Assembly: GCA_022710485.1 (NCBI GenBank)
Contig: JAKLGU010000002.1
Span: 66,682-130,681 of the forward strand
Reading direction: 5' to 3'
From: Gemmatimonadota bacterium
GTDB lineage: Bacteria > Gemmatimonadota > Gemmatimonadetes > Gemmatimonadales > GWC2-71-9
Length of the DNA: 64,000 nt
Positions 40,349 to 46,743 of this stretch are shown here, one piece after another. The notes beneath the pieces are model-generated. The model was not told where the DNA came from, did not search any database, and saw only the letters and a list, made by a program, of their open reading frames with translations. A program made the position numbers and the translations under genes. The stretch's first letter is position 1; the number at the start of each line of letters is the position of its first letter.

Positions 40349-41478
40349 TGCGCCTCCTCGCCACCAGGAGCAAGGAGGCCGGTGATGCCCGGCGACGGGA
40401 ATGGTCCGGAGGCGCGTCGGTTCGCGACACCCGGAGCGACCGCGGCGCGGAGGGTGCGCAAACCGCAGCGTCGGAGGAGCATCCCGAGCCGGGCACCCGC
40501 GCGAGTGCCCAACTCTCCCTGCTCCCACCCCACCGCGCGAGGCTGCTCCCCGTCCTCGGCGCAGTTGAGGGCCGCGCCGTCACCTTCGAAGCCGTCCCGA
40601 CCCGCTCGATCCTCAACAGCCCCGCGGCCACCCACATGCCGTTCTGGTCGGTCAATCCGTACATCGGCTGCGAATTCGGCTGCACCTACTGCTACGCGCG
40701 GGATACGCATCGGTGGACCATGGAAAGGATGGAGGGTGCCACCGTCCCCCCTCTCCACATGGTGGAGAGGGGGACAGGGGGTGAGTCCTTCGAAAACCGC
40801 ATCCTCGTCAAGATCGACGCGCCCGCCATCCTCCGTCGCACCCTCGATCCCACGCGGATCGACGGCGCGCCCATCGTCATCGGCACCGCCACCGATCCCT
40901 ACCAGCCGGCCGAGCGCCGCTTCCGGATCACCCGCGGGCTGCTCGAGTCGCTCCTCCCGCACCGCGGGCTCCATCTCGGCATCATCACCAAGTCCCCCCT
41001 CATCACGCGGGACATCGACCTCCTGGTCCGGCTCGCCGAGCGGCACACCGTGAGCATTCACATCTCGCTCGCCGCCCTCGAGGGGCGGCTGGTCCGGCGC
41101 ATCGAGGCCCGCTCCCCCGCCCCGCACGCCCGGCTCCGCGCCCTCGGCCGCCTGGCCGGCGCCGGGCTCGACGTCGGCCTCCTCGTGGCCCCCATCATCC
41201 CCGGCGTCACCGACGGCCGGGCGCAACTGACCGCGCTCTTCCGCGCGGCGAAGGAAGCTGGTGCCCGTCGCGTAGCCGGGGAGGCGCTCCGACTCGGCCC
41301 CGCGGCGCGGCGCCACTTCCTTCCGCACCTGGCCCGCGAGTTTCCCGACCTCGCCGTGCGCTACAATCGCCGCTACGGACAGCGGCAGACGGCGGGGCAG
41401 GACTACACGGCGGCCCTCACCCGGCGCCTCGACGCCATCCGTCAGGAACTCGGACTCGAAGGGGGCAAGGGACTGTGA
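40348..41478 (+). CDS. SPL-like radical SAM protein (Rv2578c type)
   Basis: A 376-aa protein from ATG 40348. After a low-complexity N-terminus of about 65 residues comes the radical SAM site CEFGCTYCYAR (Cys108, Cys112, Cys115, CX3CX2C). Other matches are NPYIGCEFG, VIGTATDPYQPAERRFRITRGLLE and LIVAP-like VAPIIPGVTD, typical of spore-photoproduct-lyase-related proteins. SPL repairs thymine dimers, while the function of this branch is unproven. Residues about 131-146 are encoded by a hairpin repeat inserted in a loop. Its stop overlaps the ImuB-like gene by 4 bp, linking it to translesion synthesis. Confidence 0.8.
   Translation: MRLLATRSKEAGDARRREWSGGASVRDTRSDRGAEGAQTAASEEHPEPGTRASAQLSLLPPHRARLLPVLGAVEGRAVTFEAVPTRSILNSPAATHMPFWSVNPYIGCEFGCTYCYARDTHRWTMERMEGATVPPLHMVERGTGGESFENRILVKIDAPAILRRTLDPTRIDGAPIVIGTATDPYQPAERRFRITRGLLESLLPHRGLHLGIITKSPLITRDIDLLVRLAERHTVSIHISLAALEGRLVRRIEARSPAPHARLRALGRLAGAGLDVGLLVAPIIPGVTDGRAQLTALFRAAKEAGARRVAGEALRLGPAARRHFLPHLAREFPDLAVRYNRRYGQRQTAGQDYTAALTRRLDAIRQELGLEGGKGL
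40745..40785. repeat. Hairpin repeat inside the radical SAM gene
   Basis: Perfect 12-bp arms (CCCCCTCTCCAC and complement) with a 3-bp loop are followed by ACAGGGGGTGAG. A second copy with the same tail lies in dnaE2 at 43870-43910. Both are translated as PPLxxxERGTGGE. Confidence 0.85.
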
Positions 41479-42716
41479 CCCGCTCCGTCCTCTTCATCGA
41501 TCCCCCCGCCTTCTGCACCACCGTGGAGGCGCTCGTGGCCCCCGCCCTCCGCGGGCGGCCGCTCGTGGTGGCGGCCCCCGGCGCCGACCGCGCCACGGTG
41601 CTGGCCCTCTCGCCCGAGGCGCAGGCCGCCGGCATCACCCGCGGCATGGCGGTGCGCCAGGCCCGGAAGCGCTGCCCCGACCTGATGCTGCTCCCGCCCA
41701 ACCCGAAGCTCTACGCCCGCGCCTCCGCCGCGCTGCACGACATCCTCCGCCGCTACGCGCCGATCATCGAGCCCCGCGGCTACGGCCACGCCTACCTCGA
41801 CGTCACCGGCACCGGCGCCCTCTTCGGCCCGCCGGTGGACGTGGCGCTCCGCATCCACCGCGAGGCGCGGAGCGGCATTCGGCTCCCCGTCACCGTCGGC
41901 GTCGGCGCCAACAAGCTGGTGACCACCGTGGCCGCCGGGCAGCGGGACACCGACCAGAGCGGCGGCCGAGACGCCGTCGTCCCCGTGCCCGAAGGGGGCG
42001 AAGCCGCCTTCCTCTCGCCACACCGCGTGGCGCTCCTCCCCGACCTCGGCGAGCGCATGCGCGAGCGGCTCGACGACTACCAGCTCGACCTCATCGGCGC
42101 CGTGGCCGCCGTGGGCGCCCCCGCCCTGGGTCAGGTCTTCGGGCGCGCCGGCGCCGAGCTCCACGCCAAGGCGCGCGGCATAGACCCCCGCCCCGTCCTC
42201 CCCCCCGCCGTCCGCCGGGAGTTCCGCGCCGCCCATACCCTGGCCACCGACACCAACGACCTCGGCGTACTCCTGGCGCTGCTCCGCCGGCTCACCGAAC
42301 GTCTCGGCGCCAACCTCCGGACCCGGCACCTCGTGGCCCGCCGGCTCCGGCTCGACCTGGCCTACGCCGACTACAGCACCAGCCACCGCATCATCGCGCT
42401 TCCCGGCGCCGCCCTCGACGTGGCTCTCCTCGACGCCGCCCGCCGCGCCTTCACCCTGGCCAATACCAAGCGCATTGCCGTCCGCACCGTGGCCCTCGCG
42501 GCGGAACAATTGGCGGAAATGGAAGTGCAGATGGAATTGTGGGATGGCGGGGAGGCGGGGAAGCGGGGACGCGGGGAAGCGGGGGAGGAAAGAGAGCAAA
42601 CATTGCAGGCCAGCATCGACCAGATTCGTGATCGCTGGGGGACGCCAGGCATCGCGAGGGGAACGGTAAGGGCGCGGCCCGATCCTGCAGCACGAAATTG
42701 CGTTATCGTGCGCTAA
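41475..42716 (+). CDS. imuB: Y-family polymerase homologue lacking catalytic Asp-Glu (ImuB-like)
   Basis: A 413-aa protein from GTG 41475. It aligns with DinB/ImuB: FIDPPAFCTTVEAL keeps the first Asp (Asp9). The usual SxDEAYLD motif reads RGYGHAYLDVTG, so the catalytic Asp-Glu pair is replaced by Gly104-His105. The polymerase is therefore probably inactive, as in ImuB. Helix-hairpin-helix and little-finger regions follow. QMELW (352-356) resembles a beta-clamp-binding pentapeptide. An octamer array is translated immediately after it. In known systems ImuB bridges the clamp, ImuA and DnaE2. It overlaps the radical SAM gene by 4 bp. Confidence 0.78.
   Translation: MTRSVLFIDPPAFCTTVEALVAPALRGRPLVVAAPGADRATVLALSPEAQAAGITRGMAVRQARKRCPDLMLLPPNPKLYARASAALHDILRRYAPIIEPRGYGHAYLDVTGTGALFGPPVDVALRIHREARSGIRLPVTVGVGANKLVTTVAAGQRDTDQSGGRDAVVPVPEGGEAAFLSPHRVALLPDLGERMRERLDDYQLDLIGAVAAVGAPALGQVFGRAGAELHAKARGIDPRPVLPPAVRREFRAAHTLATDTNDLGVLLALLRRLTERLGANLRTRHLVARRLRLDLAYADYSTSHRIIALPGAALDVALLDAARRAFTLANTKRIAVRTVALAAEQLAEMEVQMELWDGGEAGKRGRGEAGEEREQTLQASIDQIRDRWGTPGIARGTVRARPDPAARNCVIVR
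42547..42586 (+). repeat. Octamer array, 5 units, inside the imuB-like gene
   Basis: Five tandem 8-bp units (variants of GCGGGGAA, the last imperfect) are translated as GGEAGKRGRGEAG, directly after the putative clamp-binding motif. Confidence 0.88.
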
Positions 42717-42736
42717 GGGTGGGCGTGAGCCCACCC
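42717..42736. terminator. Hairpin directly after the imuB-like stop codon
   Basis: Perfect 8-bp arms (GGGTGGGC and GCCCACCC) with a GTGA loop begin at the base after the TAA. There is no T-tract, so it may be a weak terminator, an mRNA-stabilising hairpin or part of the adjacent repeat. Confidence 0.5.
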
Positions 42737-42739
42737 CGC

Positions 42740-42768
42740 CTGCCGGAGCCGACGACCCCGACGACCGC
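42740..42768 (+). repeat. Left copy of a 29-bp inverted repeat flanking tag
   Basis: It begins CTGCCGGAGCCGACGACCCC. The reverse complement of 43377-43405 matches it at 28 of 29 positions. Confidence 0.85.
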
Positions 42769-42795
42769 ATAGACAGAAAACAGAAAGGCACACCA

Positions 42796-43338
42796 ATGGC
42801 GACGACCTACTGCGAAGTGGCGCCAGGCCACGAATGGCACGGCCCCTATCACGACACCGAATACGGCGTGCCGCTCACCGATGAGTCGGCGCTCTTCGAA
42901 CGGCTGATCCTGGAAATCAACCAGGCGGGGCTGAGCTGGCTCACCATCCTCAAGAAGCGCGAGGCCTTCCGGAAAGCGTACAGCGGGTTCGACGTCGAAA
43001 CGGTGTCGCGCTACGGCGCGCGGGAAACGAAGCGTCTCCTGACCGACGCCGGCATCATCCGCAACCGGCTCAAGGTCGAGGCCGCCATCCACAACGCACG
43101 GCAGGTGCTGGCCCTGCGCACGTCACATGGCGGCTTCGCCGCCTGGCTCGACGCGCATCACCCGCTCCCCAAACCGGAATGGGTCAAGCTCTTCAAGCAG
43201 ACCTTCCGCTTTACCGGCGGGGAAATCGTCGGCGAATTCCTCCTCAGTACCGGCTACCTGCCGGGCGCACACGAACCGGGGTGCCCGGCGTACGCGCGGA
43301 TACTGACCATGAATCCACCGTGGAGCCGCACGACGTGA
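42796..43338 (+). CDS. tag: 3-methyladenine DNA glycosylase I (Tag)
   Basis: A 180-aa protein. The N-terminal YCEVAPGHEWHGPYHDTEYGVP and C-terminal GAHEPGCPAY provide the Cys/His residues of the Tag zinc snap (Cys6, His19 and the C-terminal His/Cys). LILEINQAGLSWLTILKKREAFRKA contains the family signature with the active-site Glu and Trp. It excises 3-methyladenine from alkylated DNA. Lying between the ImuB-like gene and dnaE2, flanked by inverted repeats, it may be an inserted but functionally fitting repair gene. Confidence 0.9.
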   Translation: MATTYCEVAPGHEWHGPYHDTEYGVPLTDESALFERLILEINQAGLSWLTILKKREAFRKAYSGFDVETVSRYGARETKRLLTDAGIIRNRLKVEAAIHNARQVLALRTSHGGFAAWLDAHHPLPKPEWVKLFKQTFRFTGGEIVGEFLLSTGYLPGAHEPGCPAYARILTMNPPWSRTT

Positions 43339-43376
43339 ACAAGCCTGACGCGCGTGCCACAGGAGATGCGGCAATT

Positions 43377-43405
43377 GCGGTCGGCGGGGTCGTCGGCTCC
43401 GGCAG
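43377..43405 (-). repeat. Right copy of the 29-bp inverted repeat flanking tag
   Basis: The inverted counterpart of 42740-42768 (one mismatch), about 40 bp after the tag stop codon. Confidence 0.85.
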
Positions 43406-43526
43406 ACACTCTAACCACCCCACCCCGCTCCCCTGCGTGCTGCCTGCGCCGACGATCCCCTGCCTCCCTCAACGCTCCGTGGGCCCTCCGGGTCCACAGA
43501 ATCTTGTGTCGGTCTCGTAACTCACT

Positions 43527-43558
43527 TCCCCGCATCCCCGCTTTCCCGCTTCCCCGCC
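43527..43558 (-). repeat. Octamer array, 4 units (reverse), at the dnaE2 translation start
   Basis: Four TTCCCCGC-type units, two of them variant, end 4 bp before the dnaE2 ATG. They replace the normal ribosome-binding-site region, so no purine-rich Shine-Dalgarno is present. Confidence 0.85.
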
Positions 43559-43562
43559 CGAC

Positions 43563-46500
43563 ATGTTCACTCATCTCCATGTCCACACCCACTTCTCCTT
43601 CGGCTTCGGCGCCTCCAGCCCGGAGGCGATGGTCGAGGCCGCCATCGCGCGCGGCTTCCGCACCCTCGCCTGCACCGACACCAACGGCGTCTACGGCGCC
43701 GTGGCGTTCCAGCAGGCCGCCGAGTCGGCGGGCATCCGCCCCATCCTCGGCGCCCACCTCCGGCTCGAGGGACAGGAGGCGGTGGCACTGGCGGTAGATG
43801 AACAGGGATGGGGCGCGCTGTGCCGGGCGATTACCCAAATCCACTGGAGCAAAGGCGCCAAAACAGACGTTCCCCCTCTCCGCTTGCCGGAGAGGGGGAC
43901 AGGGGGTGAGGTGAAAGGCGGGGAGGCGGGGAAGCGGGGAAGCGGGGAAGCATCGCTGGCGGACATCGTTGCGCAGGACCGTTCCGGGCTCATCCTCCTC
44001 TCCCGCTCGGTGCCGTTCCTCGAACGGGTCCGCGCGCTGGGCGGACCGGACAACCTCTACGCCGAACTGGTGCCGGGCCGGGAGCGCCACGGCGTCCTGG
44101 CCGCCACCCGGAAGCTCGGCCTGCCCGCCGTGGCCACCAACGCCGTCGCCTTCGCGAATCCGGAAGACTGGGCCCGCCACCGGCTGCTCGTGGCCATCGG
44201 CCAGAACACGACGCTGGCCGCCCTCGAGCAGTCGTCCCCGCTTCCCCGCTTCCCCGCTTCCCCGCCCTCGGCCTGGCTCCGCCCCGCCGCCGACCTGTCC
44301 CACACCTTCCCCGACTGCCCCGAGGCGCTCACCGCGGCGGAGGAGATCGCCGAGCGGTGCCGCTGGCGGATTCCGCTGGGCCGGGTGGTGCCGCCGCGCA
44401 TGACCGACCGCACCGACGCCTTCGAGCAGCTCCGCGCGCTGGCCTACGCCGGCGCCGAGCGGCGGTACGGCACCGTGGCGCCGGTGACGCGCGACCGGCT
44501 GGAGCACGAGCTGGCCATCATCGGGATGAAAGGATTCGCCGACTACTTCCTGGTGGTGCACGACATCGTCGCGCACGGCCCGACCCACTGCGGCCGCGGC
44601 TCCGTCGCCAACTCGGTGGTGAGCTACTGCCTCGGCATCACCCACGTCGAGCCGCTCGGCGCCGGGCTCCTCTTCGAGCGGTTCCTCAACCCGGCGCGCA
44701 CCGACCCGCCGGACATCGACCTCGACTTCCCCTGGGACGAGCGGGACCACGTGCTGGCCTACGTGTTCCGCCGCTATCCCTTTCCCCGCGCGGCGATGGT
44801 GGCCAACCACAATTGCTTCCGGCTCCGCGGCGCGCTCCGCGAGGTGGCCAAGGTGCACGGGCGCCCCGCCGGCGAGATCCGTGAGGTGACCCGCCGCATC
44901 CCCTGGTACCCCGACGAACAGCCGCTCGACCAGCTCCTCGCCACACACCCCAACTTCCAGGGCCTCGACCTGCCGCAGGCGTGGCAGGGGTTCGCCCGCG
45001 AGGCCGAGCCGCTGGTCGGCGTGCCGCGGCACCTCTCGCTCCACCCCGGCGGCGTGGTCATCGTGCCGACGGCGCTCACCGACCACGTGCCGCTGGAGCG
45101 CGCGGTGAAGGTGCTTGACGGCGCGCCGGAGCTCACCGTTCCCGTCATCCAGTTCGAGAAGGACGGCGCCGAGGACGCCGGGCTCGTCAAGATCGACCTC
45201 CTCGGCAACCGCTCGCTGGCGGTGATTCGGGACGCGATCACGGCCGTCCACGCCAACACCGGCCGCCGCATCGACTACACCTCGCAGGAGGCGGGGGAAG
45301 ACGAGGCGACGAAGGCGCTCTTCCGCACCGGCCAGACGATGGGGGTCTTCTACACCGAGAGCCCCGCCTCCCGGCAGCTCTGCGCCAAGTCGCGCGCCGA
45401 CACCTTCGAGCTGCTGGTGCTCAACACCAGCATCATCCGCCCCGCGTCGAACCGCTTCATCCGGCAGTACCTGGCGCGGCTCCACGGTGAGCCCTACGCG
45501 CCGCTGCATCCGGTGCTGCGCGATACGCTCGCCGGCACCTTCGGGATCATGGTGTACCAGGAGGACGTGGTCCATGTCTGCCAGGCGTACGCCGGCATGT
45601 CGCTGGCCGACGCCGACGGGCTCCGGAAGTCGCTGCAGAAGAAGCGCCCCGGCAAGCAGCTGGCCTCCTACGCGGCGGAGTTCCTGCGCGGCGCCCAGTC
45701 GCTCGGCCGGGAGGACGCCGTGACCGAGCAGGTCTGGCACATGGTGATGTCGTTTTCCGGGTACAGCTTCTGCAAGGGCCACTCGGCGTCGTACATCCAG
45801 GTGGCGCAGCAGGCCTGCTATCTCCGCGCCAACTATCCTGCCGAGTTCATCGCCGCGGTGCTCGCCAACGGGGGCGGCTTCTATCACCCCTTTGCGTATG
45901 TCGCCGAGGCGCGGCGGATGGGGCTCACGATCCTGCCGCCGGACGTGAACGCGAGCGAGTTCCGCACGACGGGAAACGGGCGGGAAGTGCGGATCGGGCT
46001 GCAGTTCATCAACGGGCTCTCGGCCAAAGGCGGGGAAGCGGGGACGCGGGGAAGGCCGTATCGCGATTTTGCGGATGTGCGCTCGCGGAGCGGGCTCTCG
46101 GCGGACGACCTCCGCATCCTCATCAAGGCCGGCGCGTGCGACAGCATTGCGGGGGGCATGACGCGGCCGATGATGCTGTGGGCGGTGGATAGCGGGGAGG
46201 CGGGGAAGCGGGGACGCGGGGAGGCGGAGTTGCTTCCCCGCATCCCCGCTTCCCCGCCCTTGCCCGATTATTCCGACGAGCGCCGCCGGCAGGACGAGTA
46301 CGCCGCGCTCGGGTTCCTCACCGCCCATCACCCGATGGCGCTGTACGCCGACCGGCTCCGGCGCTTCCGCCTGGTCCGGAGTCCCGACCTGCCCAGGCAC
46401 GTCGGACACACCGTCCTGCTGGCCGGGATGCTCACCACCGCCAAGCCGGTGCACACCGCGGCCGACGAACCGATGGAATTCGCCACCTTCGACGATGGCC

Positions 46501-46676
46501 ACGGGCTGGTCGAGACCGTTCTCTTCCCGCAGGTGTACCGCAGCCGGGGACACGTGCTGTTCGACCAGGGGCCGTTCCTGCTCAAGGGCAAAGTGGAGGA
46601 GGAATTCGGGGCGATCACGGTCACCGTCACCCACCTCGAGCGGGTGGACCGGATGCTCGCCCGGCCTGGTGCCTGA
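43563..46676 (+). CDS. dnaE2: DnaE2-type error-prone DNA polymerase III alpha subunit
   Basis: A 1037-aa C-family polymerase. The N-terminal PHP domain starts HLHVHTHFSFGFGA. The polymerase core has PDIDLDFPW (catalytic Asp386 and Asp388) and LVKIDLLGNRSL with the third Asp. The fingers and clamp region includes FSGYSFCKGHSASYI, and the C-terminal OB domain is near GHTVLLAGMLTTAKPVH. Length and context fit DnaE2, the translesion polymerase of the ImuA-ImuB-DnaE2 mutasome. Four loops (residues about 103-129, 224-235, 823-831, 877-898) are encoded by hairpin or octamer repeats that keep the frame. The start at 43563 has no Shine-Dalgarno. Confidence 0.87.
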   Translation: MFTHLHVHTHFSFGFGASSPEAMVEAAIARGFRTLACTDTNGVYGAVAFQQAAESAGIRPILGAHLRLEGQEAVALAVDEQGWGALCRAITQIHWSKGAKTDVPPLRLPERGTGGEVKGGEAGKRGSGEASLADIVAQDRSGLILLSRSVPFLERVRALGGPDNLYAELVPGRERHGVLAATRKLGLPAVATNAVAFANPEDWARHRLLVAIGQNTTLAALEQSSPLPRFPASPPSAWLRPAADLSHTFPDCPEALTAAEEIAERCRWRIPLGRVVPPRMTDRTDAFEQLRALAYAGAERRYGTVAPVTRDRLEHELAIIGMKGFADYFLVVHDIVAHGPTHCGRGSVANSVVSYCLGITHVEPLGAGLLFERFLNPARTDPPDIDLDFPWDERDHVLAYVFRRYPFPRAAMVANHNCFRLRGALREVAKVHGRPAGEIREVTRRIPWYPDEQPLDQLLATHPNFQGLDLPQAWQGFAREAEPLVGVPRHLSLHPGGVVIVPTALTDHVPLERAVKVLDGAPELTVPVIQFEKDGAEDAGLVKIDLLGNRSLAVIRDAITAVHANTGRRIDYTSQEAGEDEATKALFRTGQTMGVFYTESPASRQLCAKSRADTFELLVLNTSIIRPASNRFIRQYLARLHGEPYAPLHPVLRDTLAGTFGIMVYQEDVVHVCQAYAGMSLADADGLRKSLQKKRPGKQLASYAAEFLRGAQSLGREDAVTEQVWHMVMSFSGYSFCKGHSASYIQVAQQACYLRANYPAEFIAAVLANGGGFYHPFAYVAEARRMGLTILPPDVNASEFRTTGNGREVRIGLQFINGLSAKGGEAGTRGRPYRDFADVRSRSGLSADDLRILIKAGACDSIAGGMTRPMMLWAVDSGEAGKRGRGEAELLPRIPASPPLPDYSDERRRQDEYAALGFLTAHHPMALYADRLRRFRLVRSPDLPRHVGHTVLLAGMLTTAKPVHTAADEPMEFATFDDGHGLVETVLFPQVYRSRGHVLFDQGPFLLKGKVEEEFGAITVTVTHLERVDRMLARPGA
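43870..43910. repeat. Hairpin repeat inside dnaE2
   Basis: A second copy of the hairpin seen at 40745-40785 (arms CCCCCTCTCCG and complement, then ACAGGGGGTGAG). It is translated in frame and followed within 8 bp by an octamer array. Confidence 0.85.
43918..43949 (+). repeat. Octamer array, 4 units, inside dnaE2
   Basis: One GCGGGGAG unit and three GCGGGGAA units, translated as GGEAGKRGSGEA. Confidence 0.9.
44234..44265 (-). repeat. Octamer array, 4 units (reverse), inside dnaE2
   Basis: One GTCCCCGC and three TTCCCCGC units, translated as SPLPRFPASPP. Confidence 0.9.
46030..46053 (+). repeat. Octamer array, 3 units, inside dnaE2
   Basis: Three GCGGGGAA/C units translated as GGEAGTRGR. Confidence 0.85.
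46192..46257. repeat. Facing octamer arrays forming a hairpin inside dnaE2
   Basis: Four forward units (46192-46223), a 10-bp spacer and three reverse units (46234-46257) can fold into one GC-rich hairpin. They are translated as SGEAGKRGRGEAELL and PRIPASPP. Confidence 0.85.
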
Positions 46677-46743
46677 CCGGGGTGCCGCCGCCCCGCGCCC
46701 GGCGTATCTTGGAGGCAGGCTTCCCTCACCTTCCGAGAGCCGG

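Noticed and set aside
3254-46257. CRISPR array explanation for the repeated GCGGGGAA clusters
   Set aside because: Units are 8 bp, directly tandem without spacers, and mostly inside coding genes. No cas genes occur in the window.
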